In this document: one piece after another, positions 34,737 through 43,341 of the stretch | How positions within the stretch are numbered: position 1 is the stretch's first letter | How the letters are laid out: every line of letters begins with the position of its first letter | Source: Clostridiales bacterium | GTDB lineage: Bacteria; Bacillota; Clostridia; Oscillospirales; CAG-272 | Direction: 5' to 3' | DNA: 64,000 nt | Assembly: GCA_012514145.1 (NCBI GenBank) | Contig: JAAZAV010000044.1 | Span: 18,674-82,673 of the forward strand | Position numbers and translations under genes: made by a program | Notes under the pieces: model-generated | Seen by the model: the letters and a program-made list of their open reading frames with translations, nothing else | Told to the model about the DNA's origin: nothing | Databases searched by the model: none

Positions 34737-35678
34737 ATGGCAGACAAGATAGCAACAAGAGAAGCCTACGGTATGGCGCTTGCCGAGCTGGGCGATAAAT
34801 ATGATTTCGTGGTGTTTGACGCCGATCTGGCATCCGCCACAAAGACAGGGATTTTCAAGAAGAAGTTCCCCGACAGGCATTTCGACTGCGGTATAGCCGA
34901 GGGCAATATGATGTCCATGGCTGCCGGTGTCGCATCCACCGGCAGGATCCCCTTTGTCTCCACATTTGCAATGTTCGCTGCCGGCCGCGCTTTTGAGCCG
35001 ATCCGCAACTCCATCGGCTACCCTCATCTTAACGTAAAGATCGGCGCCACCCATGCGGGTATCTCGGTCGGTGAGGACGGCGCTACCCATCAGTGCTGCG
35101 AGGATCTGGCAACCATGCGTTCCATCCCTGGCATGACCATAATAAATCCGGCTGACGCCATTGAGACCTTCGCCGCTGTTGAGGCAGCCATCAACTTCTA
35201 CGGTCCCGTTTACATGCGTTTCGGCCGTCTTGCAATTCCAACTATCTACGACAAAGCCACATACAAGTTTGAGATCGGCAAGGGTGTTGTTCTTGCAGAC
35301 GGCAAGGACTGTGCAATTTTCGCCACCGGTCTTTTAGTGGGTTTCGCGCTGGAAGCACGGGAGCTTCTCAAAGCCGACGGCATCGATGCTGCGGTTATTA
35401 ATATTCATACCGTTAAGCCGCTTGACAATGAGCTGGTCTGCTCCTATGCCGCAAAGTGCGGCGCGGTCGTCACCGCGGAGGAGCACAACATAATCGGCGG
35501 TCTGGGCAGCGCTGTCTGCGAGACTCTGGCTGAGAACTGCCCTACACCCGTGCGCCGCATCGGTGTCAGGGATGTATTCGGTCGTTCCGGCAAGGTTCCG
35601 CCGCTGCTTGAGATGTATGGTCTGACCGCCGGTCATATCGCCGCCGCTGTAAGAGAGTCGGTCGCTGCAAAGAAGTAA
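34737..35678 (+). CDS. Transketolase, C-terminal subunit
   Basis: 313 residues carrying the pyrimidine-binding and C-terminal domains. Visible: FDCGIAEGNMMSMAAGVA, which holds the catalytic Glu that activates thiamine, then KIGATHAGISVGEDGATHQ and the C-terminal AEEHNIIGGLGSAV. The pair makes a complete transketolase, supplying ribose phosphate and linking pentoses to glycolysis. A hairpin follows at 35693-35726. Confidence 0.95.
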   Translation: MADKIATREAYGMALAELGDKYDFVVFDADLASATKTGIFKKKFPDRHFDCGIAEGNMMSMAAGVASTGRIPFVSTFAMFAAGRAFEPIRNSIGYPHLNVKIGATHAGISVGEDGATHQCCEDLATMRSIPGMTIINPADAIETFAAVEAAINFYGPVYMRFGRLAIPTIYDKATYKFEIGKGVVLADGKDCAIFATGLLVGFALEARELLKADGIDAAVINIHTVKPLDNELVCSYAAKCGAVVTAEEHNIIGGLGSAVCETLAENCPTPVRRIGVRDVFGRSGKVPPLLEMYGLTAGHIAAAVRESVAAKK

Positions 35679-35692
35679 AAGAGTCATTGAAC

Positions 35693-35726
35693 TACCGGAG
35701 GATAGCATTGCTGCGTTCCTCCGGTA
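35693..35726 (+). terminator. Hairpin after the transketolase genes
   Basis: Perfect 10-bp stem (35693-35702 with 35717-35726) and 14-nt loop, without a T-run. It may only partially reduce read-through into the esterase gene, for which no separate promoter was found. Confidence 0.55.
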
Positions 35727-35753
35727 TGTTGATATTGACATAAAGGTGTCTGT

Positions 35754-36947
35754 ATGAACAACTACTTTATCGGTTCGTCGCAGAAAAATCCAACCGAATA
35801 TCTCTGCGGCGAGAACATGCATTTCATCCTGACATATGTGGACGAAAGCCGCAATACTCTTTCCTGCCCGATCTTTAAGTGGAAGATAATGGGCGACGAC
35901 GGTGTCCAGAGCGAGGGGCGCTGCTCGGGCGAGAGCGGTGTTATTGAGCTTGACGCATCGATATCTCTTCCCGGCTTTGTGCGGGTCATGGTCTATGCCT
36001 GCGACGCTGATGGCAACCAACTTCCCGACAGCGATATGTTCGAGGGCGGCGCCGGCGCCGAACTTGATAAAATCACCCGTGGCGAGGATGAGCCCGCCGA
36101 TTTTGACGCGGTATGGTCTGCCATGCTGGCTGAACTTGACGCTGTTCCCGTTGAACTGCTTGAAAAAATCGAGGTCGCGTCGGACAATGAGCGTTTCTTT
36201 ACATATGATGTCAAGATAAAGGCTCCCGGCAGTATGCCCGCCTCGGGTTATCTGACTATTCCGAAAAACGAGGGCAAATATGCTCTGCGCCTGTCCTTCA
36301 GCGGTTACGGCTACGCATCCGCACCAAAGGTCTACGCCGAGAACCGCATTTCACTGCATGTAAATCCCCATGGCTATGAAAACGGCAGGGAGCCTGAGTA
36401 TTACGAAAACATGCAGAAAAATGTAATCCCCGCCTTCGGTTTCAGCGACAGCGAGAACCAGAGCGTCGACACCTGTTACTTCAAGTATATGATGCTCCGC
36501 GACCTTGCGGCTCTGCGCTGGGCGAGGACTCTGCCTCAGTGGAACGGCAGCGAGACCTATATTGTCGGCGGCAGCATGGGCGCCATGCAGACCGTCAACG
36601 TGGCGGCTCACTCGGACGACATCACCGCCATCGAGATAAATGTACCCTGGTTCTGCGACCTCGGCGGCATAACAAAGGGGCGTATTCGCGGCTGGCGTCC
36701 GAATCTGACCCCGGCTGTTCGTTATTTCGACACTGCTAATAATGCGGCTCACCTGCGCTGTCCCGTGACGGTGGTCAACGCAGGTCTTGGCGACTATGTC
36801 TGCCCGCCCTCAGGCATCACCGCCATGTATAACAGTATTAAAACACCCAAAAAAATCGAATACGGTCAGAACCGCAAGCACGGGTACACTCCGCCCACAT
36901 ACGAATACTACCGCCGCTCTCACGGACTTGAATGGCAGAACGCATAA
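35754..36947 (+). CDS. Acetyl xylan esterase / cephalosporin-C deacetylase-like hydrolase (CE7 type)
   Basis: 397 residues. An N-terminal beta-sandwich (1-110) precedes an alpha/beta hydrolase domain. Candidate triad: S274 in VGGSMGAMQ, D347 in GLGDYVCPP and H376 in RKHGYTP. This order and the PASGYLTIP opening resemble AXE1/CE7 deacetylases, although the nucleophile elbow GGSMGA differs from the usual GxSQG. No signal peptide: it would remove acetyl groups from imported oligosaccharides. The ribosome binding site is weak. Its last 16 nt overlap the start of rnmV. Confidence 0.78.
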   Translation: MNNYFIGSSQKNPTEYLCGENMHFILTYVDESRNTLSCPIFKWKIMGDDGVQSEGRCSGESGVIELDASISLPGFVRVMVYACDADGNQLPDSDMFEGGAGAELDKITRGEDEPADFDAVWSAMLAELDAVPVELLEKIEVASDNERFFTYDVKIKAPGSMPASGYLTIPKNEGKYALRLSFSGYGYASAPKVYAENRISLHVNPHGYENGREPEYYENMQKNVIPAFGFSDSENQSVDTCYFKYMMLRDLAALRWARTLPQWNGSETYIVGGSMGAMQTVNVAAHSDDITAIEINVPWFCDLGGITKGRIRGWRPNLTPAVRYFDTANNAAHLRCPVTVVNAGLGDYVCPPSGITAMYNSIKTPKKIEYGQNRKHGYTPPTYEYYRRSHGLEWQNA

Positions 36948-37561
36948 AGCTTGATCGACCCGTTATTGTGGAGGGCAGATACGATAAAATCAAACTCGCT
37001 TCTATAATCGATACTGAAATTATCACCACCGACGGCTTCGGCGTCTTCCGCAAAAATGAAAAAACCGCGCTTGTGCGCCGTATCGCCGAAAAGCATGGTG
37101 TATTCGTCCTGACCGACAGCGACGGCGCCGGACGGGTTATCCGCAACTACTTCAACTCGATACTCCCGCCGGACAAGGTGACGCACCTTTATACTCCCGA
37201 GATATCAGGCAAGGAAAGCCGCAAGAAAACTCCATCCAAAGCCGGTTATCTCGGTGTTGAGGGTATGGAAACGGGACTGCTCAGAAAGCTGTTTGAACCC
37301 TTTGCGGTAAACGCCGATCTTCCCTGCCAAAAGCGGACCGGACGCGTGATTACTAAGACCGACATGTATGAGGCGGGACTTTCGGGAAAACCTGACAGCT
37401 CGGCGCTTCGAGAGGAACTGGCGCTGCTGCTTGGGTTGCCACATGATGTTACGGCAAACGCTCTTTTAGCCGCCATAAACCTCCTTGGAGAATCGGATCG
37501 ATTTGACGAATTCGCCGCCTCAAAGCGTGCCGACGGGGACGAAAAAAAGGAGGGAGAGTAA
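36932..37561 (+). CDS. rnmV: Ribonuclease M5
   Basis: 209 residues. It matures 5S rRNA, using ribosomal protein uL18 as cofactor. The Toprim domain is visible: the catalytic Glu in PVIVEGRYDK and the Asp pair in VLTDSDGAGR. A C-terminal DUF4093-type region follows with GYLGVEGM. The start overlaps the esterase gene by 16 nt and lacks a good site, so translation is probably coupled. The last codons overlap a hairpin that serves as terminator for the opposing gene. Confidence 0.93.
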   Translation: MAERIKLDRPVIVEGRYDKIKLASIIDTEIITTDGFGVFRKNEKTALVRRIAEKHGVFVLTDSDGAGRVIRNYFNSILPPDKVTHLYTPEISGKESRKKTPSKAGYLGVEGMETGLLRKLFEPFAVNADLPCQKRTGRVITKTDMYEAGLSGKPDSSALREELALLLGLPHDVTANALLAAINLLGESDRFDEFAASKRADGDEKKEGE

Positions 37562-37569
37562 ACTCTCCC
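37542..37569 (-). terminator. Terminator of the isomerase gene, lying inside the end of rnmV
   Basis: Minus strand: GGGAGAG, TTTA loop, CTCTCCC (37552-37569), then a run of seven T residues formed by the A-run at 37542-37548 of rnmV. The rnmV stop codon is in the loop. Confidence 0.75.
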
Positions 37570-37592
37570 CCGGTTCGTTAATGTTTTACTGC

Positions 37593-38369
37593 TTACAGGC
37601 TGAGGATGTAGTCCATGTCGTCCGCGATGCCCTTGATGCCGCGCTCATCGGCGCCAAGCTCAGCGCAGAGGTAACCGTTGAAGCCGATGTTTCTGAGTGC
37701 CTTCATAACAGCCTTCCAGTCGATGTCTCCCTCAAGCAGGTTGACCCAGAGAAGCTGCTCATTGGCGCGCTTGAAGCCCTTGATGTGAACCTTGACTATG
37801 CGGCTGCCAAGCTCGTTGATCCAGTGCTGCGGATAACCGTAAAGCAGGATGTTGCCTACATCGAAGTATGCCTTGACCCACTCGGAGTTGAAGCTATCGA
37901 TGTACTGAGCCATCTCGCGGGAAGAAAGCAGGAACTTATTCCAGACGTTTTCTATGCCGAGGTAAATCTTGTGCTCCGCCGCAAAGGGGATAACCGACTC
38001 GATAACCTCGCGGGAGTTCTTCCAGGCATCCACATAGGAGGTCTCGGGGTTGACAGCGCCCGGAACTACAAGCAAGGTGTCGGCGCCGAGAGCCTTGGCG
38101 GTGAGAATACCGTCGCGGAAAAACTTCGCGCTGCGTGCACGAACTTCCGGATCGTTGGAGGTCGCGGGGTTCTGCCAAGCGCCGGTGCCCATAATAGAGG
38201 GGCTTACCAGACCATACTTTTTGTAGAGAGCAGCGGCTGCGGCGCGCTCTTCATCGGTGGGAAGGCTGTGCATCTCGACCGCGGCGAAACCGGCGGCCTT
38301 AGCGTTGGCTAACTTCTCCTCAAGATTGGCGCCCGGGCAGTTACCGATGCAGATACATTTTCTGTTCAT
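37593..38369 (-). CDS. Sugar phosphate isomerase/epimerase (xylose isomerase-like barrel)
   Basis: 258 residues of the AP-endonuclease-2/IolE-like TIM-barrel family. Metal ligands are suggested by the Glu of IYLGIENVW, the Asp of KAYFDVGN, the His of VKVHIKGF and a Glu near the C-terminus (YLCAELG). It probably epimerises or isomerises a keto-sugar in the cytoplasm. AAAGGAG precedes the ATG, and a TTGACA/TAAAAT promoter lies just upstream. The substrate is unknown; the neighbouring glycan enzymes suggest a released monosaccharide. Confidence 0.85.
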   Translation of the reverse strand: MNRKCICIGNCPGANLEEKLANAKAAGFAAVEMHSLPTDEERAAAAALYKKYGLVSPSIMGTGAWQNPATSNDPEVRARSAKFFRDGILTAKALGADTLLVVPGAVNPETSYVDAWKNSREVIESVIPFAAEHKIYLGIENVWNKFLLSSREMAQYIDSFNSEWVKAYFDVGNILLYGYPQHWINELGSRIVKVHIKGFKRANEQLLWVNLLEGDIDWKAVMKALRNIGFNGYLCAELGADERGIKGIADDMDYILSL

Positions 38370-38394
38370 AATAATCTCCTTTCAGGCATTTGCC

Positions 38395-38424
38395 TTGTTA
38401 CATTTATTTTAAACCATATATAAT
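38395..38424 (+). promoter_or_regulatory. Promoter of the PPK2-type gene
   Basis: TTGTTA (38395-38400), 18 nt, perfect TATAAT (38419-38424). The leader would be only about 15 nt. It overlaps the minus-strand promoter at 38406-38434. Confidence 0.65.
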
Positions 38425-38434
38425 GTTTTGTCAA
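38406..38434 (-). promoter_or_regulatory. Promoter of the sugar isomerase gene
   Basis: Minus strand: perfect TTGACA (38429-38434), 17 nt, TAAAAT (38406-38411). Both boxes lie within the footprint of the divergent plus-strand promoter. Confidence 0.75.
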
Positions 38435-38444
38435 GGGGTAGAAT

Positions 38445-40022
38445 ATGGAAAATAACGAAGTACTGAAAAACACCGAGATCGTCTCTGACGACGATCTGAC
38501 CGAAGACGAAGTGACGGTCGATGAAGACGACCTGACCGAAAACGACGAACTCACCGAACCTGTGGAGCTCACCGACAAACAGCGCATAAAGGAATATACC
38601 AGACGCCTCGGCAACCTTCAGCAGCGGCTCAAGGCGGTCAAACTGCCGGTCATCGTGGTCTTTGAAGGCTGGGGCGCCTCGGGTAAGGGCTATATCATCG
38701 GCAAACTCATCAACAGGCTTGACCCCCGTAATTTCAAGGTATACGCCATCAGCGCGGCAACCGCCGACGAGAAGCGCTATCCCATAATGAAGCGTTTCTG
38801 GGCGAAGCTGCCCGAATACGGCAAAGCCGCTTTCTTCGTCCGCAGCTGGTACCGCGAAGTTTCGCTTTCCCGTGTTGAGGATGAAATCAGCATTGAAGAA
38901 CTTGACCTGCGCTTCCGCGAAATACTCGACTTTGAGTCTCAGCTCAGCGACGACGGCTATCTTATAATCAAGATATTCCTTCATCTCTCAAAAGACGAGC
39001 AGAGAAAGCGTTTCAAGAAGCTTGAATCCAACAAGTCTACAAAATGGCGCGTCACAAAGGATGACTGGAAGCATCACGCCGATTACGACAAGTATCAGCA
39101 TGCATTCAGCGAGATGTTCGAGCGTACCAACCGTGAGTCGGCACCCTGGTTCCTCATCGACGCCGAAGACAGAAACCATGCAACTGCCGCCGCCCTCGAA
39201 TGTATCACAAACTGCGTCGAATCAACTCTGGAAAAGCGGGAGGCGGGTATCGGCGTGCCCACGCAGGCGTTGGAGATCCGCACCAGTGAGAGCATTCGTC
39301 TGCTGCCGCAGAAACAACTCTTTGAAATCGACCCCAATGGCGGTCCGTTCGATGAAGAGAACTATAAAGCCGACCTGAAACGCTGCCAGAAACGGCTTTT
39401 TGAGCTTCACAACATACTGTATAAGAAACGCGTGCCCTGTGTCATCGTATATGAGGGCTGGGATGCCGCAGGTAAGGGCAGCAATATTAAACGGCTCACT
39501 GACGGTCTTGATCCCCGCGGATATGAGGTTATCCCTATCGCCGCGCCCACCGCGCCGGAAATCAATCGTCAGTACCTATGGCGCTTCTGGACAAGTCTGC
39601 CCCGCGACGGGCATATAGCTATATATGACCGCTCCTGGTACGGGCGTGTCATGGTAGAGCGAATCGAGGGCTTTTGCACCGAGGCTCAGTGGAAACGCGC
39701 CTTCGACGAGATCAACCGCTTTGAACGTTCGCTTGCCGCACGCGGAACGATAGTCATAAAGTTCTGGCTCCAGATTGATCCGGATGAGCAGCTCCGCCGT
39801 TTCGAGAGGCGTCAGAATACCCCCGAGAAGCAGTGGAAAATCACCGCCGAGGACTGGCGCAACCGCGAAAAGTGGGCGCAATATGAGGTCTCTGTCAACG
39901 ACATGCTGCGCTACACTACCACCGAAATCGCTCCCTGGGTTATTGTGGAGTCAAACAACAAGAAATACGCACATCTCAAGGCGATAAAGGAAGTTATCCG
40001 CCGCCTTGAAGAGGAACTGTAA
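38445..40022 (+). CDS. Two-domain PPK2 polyphosphate kinase (polyphosphate:AMP phosphotransferase type)
   Basis: 525 residues. Class II PPK2 proteins phosphorylate AMP with polyphosphate. Two tandem domains are visible. The second (about 310-525) is complete: Walker A EGWDAAGKG (337-345) and lid motif DRSWYGR (395-401). The first (about 50-270) is degenerate: EGWGASGKG (74-82) lacks the usual Asp and the lid reads FVRSWYREV (131-139) without the leading Asp, so it is probably non-catalytic, as reported for other class II members. A very acidic tail (about 14-45) repeats DLTE-like units. The gene is monocistronic with a strong terminator. Confidence 0.9.
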   Translation: MENNEVLKNTEIVSDDDLTEDEVTVDEDDLTENDELTEPVELTDKQRIKEYTRRLGNLQQRLKAVKLPVIVVFEGWGASGKGYIIGKLINRLDPRNFKVYAISAATADEKRYPIMKRFWAKLPEYGKAAFFVRSWYREVSLSRVEDEISIEELDLRFREILDFESQLSDDGYLIIKIFLHLSKDEQRKRFKKLESNKSTKWRVTKDDWKHHADYDKYQHAFSEMFERTNRESAPWFLIDAEDRNHATAAALECITNCVESTLEKREAGIGVPTQALEIRTSESIRLLPQKQLFEIDPNGGPFDEENYKADLKRCQKRLFELHNILYKKRVPCVIVYEGWDAAGKGSNIKRLTDGLDPRGYEVIPIAAPTAPEINRQYLWRFWTSLPRDGHIAIYDRSWYGRVMVERIEGFCTEAQWKRAFDEINRFERSLAARGTIVIKFWLQIDPDEQLRRFERRQNTPEKQWKITAEDWRNREKWAQYEVSVNDMLRYTTTEIAPWVIVESNNKKYAHLKAIKEVIRRLEEEL

Positions 40023-40041
40023 ACATAACACAAAAATATAT

Positions 40042-40079
40042 GGCGGGCACCGTCTTAAACGAACGGTGCCCGCCTTTTT
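40042..40079. terminator. Strong terminator after the PPK2 gene, usable in both directions
   Basis: Perfect 12-bp GC-rich stem (40042-40053 with 40063-40074), 9-nt loop and five T residues on the plus strand. On the minus strand it is followed by ATATATTTTTG, serving the cupin operon. Confidence 0.92.
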
Positions 40080-40107
40080 GTATGCAGTTATTGTCTTTGT
40101 CTGTTTG

Positions 40108-40488
40108 TTAATCAGGCAGCTTTGCCGGCATATAGTCGGTATTGTCGCGGCAGGTATCGCTGTTCTCAACCACAATAAGCCGGGTTTCGGTTCGCTCGCG
40201 GTCGACTATTACATGGTGCCAGCCGCCGGCGGAGATGTTATATACCTTTCCCTTCTCCATGGGAACCAGTCTGCACTCCTCGCCAACTACTAATGTTGCC
40301 TCGCCGTCAAGCAGGATGAAAACCTCATCGGTTTCGTTATGGCGTTCAAGGCGCTCGAAGTTGGCGCGGTCGAAGCGTTCCGCCCAGTTTATCACGGCAA
40401 CCCGCCAGGTCTTGAAGTCAACCAAAGGCTTGTAGCCATCGCCGGTATACTCGTATACCGCACATTCTTTTGTAAGCTGTTTCATCAT
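40108..40488 (-). CDS. Cupin-domain protein
   Basis: 126 residues forming one small beta-barrel. Cupin motif 1 is approximated by RHNETDEVFILLDGEATL and motif 2 by ISAGGWHHVIV, where the His pair and the Glu could hold a metal. It starts 5 nt after the GH38 stop, third in an operon with the methyltransferase and alpha-mannosidase. It may bind or isomerise a sugar, or sense one; nothing in the sequence decides this. Confidence 0.8.
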   Translation of the reverse strand: MMKQLTKECAVYEYTGDGYKPLVDFKTWRVAVINWAERFDRANFERLERHNETDEVFILLDGEATLVVGEECRLVPMEKGKVYNISAGGWHHVIVDRERTETRLIVVENSDTCRDNTDYMPAKLPD

Positions 40489-40493
40489 GTGCT

Positions 40494-43340
40494 TCAGAAG
40501 GTGAGCTTTACGCCGGCAATCGCGTGGGGAGCAAGCCTGAAGCTGACCTTGCCGCCGTCAACGGCTGCTTCACCGACCACATTTTCCATGAGATCGATAA
40601 GACAAGCTGACTTGACATCGCGGGCAAAATTAAGAACAATGTCCGCTCCGTCGCCTGCAACGTCATGAATACGAACCGCAAACGCGCCGTCTGACAGCAG
40701 CTCCACCGAGGATATAACCGCGCCGCAGTCGTTCATCGACAGGAATGAGAACTCTGTCGGGAGACAGCCCTTGTGGGGGTTGACCGGTATGGCAATGGGT
40801 GAACGGTTGAACTTGTCGGAGATGCTCTTTAGCAGTCTCGGGTCGGCGTCGGCAACCGTGATATTGAGGGTGATGTCGTGAATGCCTCTCTCCGGGAACG
40901 GATCGGGGTTTCTGGCGGTGTTAATAAGTGTGGCAATCAGATTGTTGTTATGACAGCGGTAGCCGTACTTGCAGTCAGCCATAAGAGCTATCGACTTGCC
41001 GTCGGGATTGATAGCCGCACAGTACTGGAGAGCCGGGATATCGTGGGCATCGCAGCTGCGCTTCACCGCACCGGCCGGCACATCACAGAGACAGCTTGTC
41101 GGATTGTATGCCAGCGGAATACGGTAAATAAGCAGCGGCAGGAATTCGCCGGAAGCCTCGTTCCAGGTGATATTGAGCTTGACCTGGAGAGAGCGGGAAC
41201 CCTTTGACAGCGAAACATCGCAGTGGATTGTTGAGCCGCGGATGGATGCATCAAATGCCACTCCCTGACGCATGCCACCCCAGATATACATGTTGCGGCG
41301 GGTGATGTTCTCAACCTTGTGCTCCGCCATGTATTTGCCTATCGCCCAAGCGGTCATGCCGTTCATCTCGCTGTCGACAAGGTACAGCCCTCCCTGACCG
41401 TTCAGCAGTTCAGTACCGGTCTCACGGTCGATAATCGAGATAATCGAACAGGTTTGCATGTCGAATTCCGCACGGATATACTCGTTTTGGATGACATATG
41501 CGTTGTTGTAGTCGAGACGGTTGTGGGTGTTGTGCAGATAAATCGGAACGGTCTCCATTGCCTTCTCGCGCACGACAACAGTAGTGTAGCCAAGGGGCGG
41601 GAGTGTTACATTTACTATAGGCTTTAAGAACTGATGCGACCAGTATCCGCCGGGTGAAGCGTTGGGGAGAATGAACTCAACGGGATTGCCGTCGACATCC
41701 TCTATCGTCATACGGCGGGTGTCACCCGGCCAGTCCCAGATTGTGAGCTCAACCTGTTCGGTGCGGGTCTCGGGCAGAGTGTTGAAGATATGATATACTC
41801 TGGTCTTGCCGACGCCGCGCTCAGGGTTCGGCACACCCTTGAAGCTGAGATATCCGTAGCCTGCGCCGCCGCCCTCGGAAAGTGAATCGACATAAATTCG
41901 GTCTTCAAGATCGGTCTTGATGGCGGATGTGTCGATGTTCGCCGCTATGGCATACATGGCATTCTGGGTGCTGACGGTTGCAGCCGCGTTTGCCTCCTGA
42001 TAGAGACCCATGGCGTGTTCACGGGTGTCCTGTACACAGGAGCCGGTGAGAATATCGTGGAAATGAGTGAAGAGCACATTGACCCAGGCATCTCTCAGCT
42101 TTTCGCCCTGGTACTTTGAGCCTGTAAGGGTATTAGAAACGGCAGCCAGCGACATTGCGTCGACCAGCGCGTTCTCGTTCATGCGGTTGCCTCTCTTGAT
42201 ACGGCTCTGTGTGGTGTAGCAGCCGTCGAAGATAAAGTTCAGTTCGCCCTCGATGACCTCGAGCTTATCACGGACGCTCTCCGCCTCCTTGAAGAACTGA
42301 CGGAAGGTGCCGAAGGTGATAACCGGCCAGACAGGCCAGCTCTGCATGGCGATAGCCTTCTCGACATCGCGTCTGGTGGGTCCTCCGCCGTGGTCGCCGA
42401 TACCGTAGACAATGAGTCCGGTCTTGAGACCGCCCTGACGTCTTACTATGTCGGGCAGACAGAATGCGATCTGTGGGGTTATGCCGCTGTTATACCAGAA
42501 CTGTTCGCGATATACCATAATTTCGCGTCCCGAAGGCGCTCTCCAGCGGTAGAGGGCGGTCTTGCGGTTGTCGCCGCGGCAGTGGTAGTAGTACTTCACA
42601 TTTCCGTAGCTGTCGATTTCGGGTATGTTCTCGCTGTGGCCGAAGGTATCCGGAGAGAAGTCAACCTCCAGTGTCTGCGGATCGATACCCCAGTGCTTTT
42701 CAAGGTAGTTGCGGGTATACTTGATGTGACGGAGCAGCGACTCTGTGGAGGGCATGTTCTTGTCGGTCTCAACCCAATTAGTCGCGGTACACTCCCAGCG
42801 TCCCTCGGCGATGCGGGCTTTGATACGCTCCATCATATCGGGATCGAAGTCCTCAACGATTTTGTAAACCGAAGCCTGTGACTGGGAATAGCAGAAGTCG
42901 GGATACTCATCCATAAGGTCGAGCATTGTCTGGAATGTGGCTAAAGTTATGGCAACCGTCTCGTTCCAGCTCCACATCCAGTTCATGTCGATGTGGGCAT
43001 GTGCCGCTAAAATGAGTTTGTACTCCTTGGCGACGTCCTTTATCGGCATAATAAGCTGCTCTGCCGCATATGCCGCGGAATTGGTGACCACACCCTCGGA
43101 TTTCACCGCCAGAAGCAGTGAATCGAGAGCGTCATTAATGCACTCGTCGAATTCTCCTCCGCGATCCGCTGAAAGCTGAGCTGCGAATTCGATCTCCGCC
43201 AGTATGCGCTCGCATGCCGCCGAAAGACGGGTAATGCCGTTCTGCTCCTCGCGGGTTGCGCCGAAGCCGTATTCAAAGCCCTTGACCTCACGGCAACCGG
43301 GGATTTTGTTCTTCAGACGTGAAAGCTTTTCGGCTATCAT
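40494..43340 (-). CDS. Alpha-mannosidase, GH38
   Basis: 948 residues. It removes alpha-mannose with retention using a zinc-bound site. Zinc ligands H116 and D118 lie in HAHIDMNW, and the nucleophile is D231 in FSPDTFGHS. The helical bundle and large beta-sandwich regions follow at the usual positions, ending with a beta domain. No signal peptide: it should act on imported oligomannosides, as in intracellular bacterial GH38 enzymes. GGGAGG precedes the ATG, which starts 1 nt after the methyltransferase stop. Confidence 0.94.
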   Translation of the reverse strand: MIAEKLSRLKNKIPGCREVKGFEYGFGATREEQNGITRLSAACERILAEIEFAAQLSADRGGEFDECINDALDSLLLAVKSEGVVTNSAAYAAEQLIMPIKDVAKEYKLILAAHAHIDMNWMWSWNETVAITLATFQTMLDLMDEYPDFCYSQSQASVYKIVEDFDPDMMERIKARIAEGRWECTATNWVETDKNMPSTESLLRHIKYTRNYLEKHWGIDPQTLEVDFSPDTFGHSENIPEIDSYGNVKYYYHCRGDNRKTALYRWRAPSGREIMVYREQFWYNSGITPQIAFCLPDIVRRQGGLKTGLIVYGIGDHGGGPTRRDVEKAIAMQSWPVWPVITFGTFRQFFKEAESVRDKLEVIEGELNFIFDGCYTTQSRIKRGNRMNENALVDAMSLAAVSNTLTGSKYQGEKLRDAWVNVLFTHFHDILTGSCVQDTREHAMGLYQEANAAATVSTQNAMYAIAANIDTSAIKTDLEDRIYVDSLSEGGGAGYGYLSFKGVPNPERGVGKTRVYHIFNTLPETRTEQVELTIWDWPGDTRRMTIEDVDGNPVEFILPNASPGGYWSHQFLKPIVNVTLPPLGYTTVVVREKAMETVPIYLHNTHNRLDYNNAYVIQNEYIRAEFDMQTCSIISIIDRETGTELLNGQGGLYLVDSEMNGMTAWAIGKYMAEHKVENITRRNMYIWGGMRQGVAFDASIRGSTIHCDVSLSKGSRSLQVKLNITWNEASGEFLPLLIYRIPLAYNPTSCLCDVPAGAVKRSCDAHDIPALQYCAAINPDGKSIALMADCKYGYRCHNNNLIATLINTARNPDPFPERGIHDITLNITVADADPRLLKSISDKFNRSPIAIPVNPHKGCLPTEFSFLSMNDCGAVISSVELLSDGAFAVRIHDVAGDGADIVLNFARDVKSACLIDLMENVVGEAAVDGGKVSFRLAPHAIAGVKLTF

Positions 43341-43341
43341 G

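Noticed and set aside
37485..38312. Plus-strand open frame opposite the sugar isomerase gene
   Set aside because: Antisense shadow of the isomerase and the end of rnmV; no start signals or domain content.
38445..39260. PPK2 gene as two separate genes
   Set aside because: The frame is continuous through both domains with no internal start signal, matching known two-domain class II proteins.
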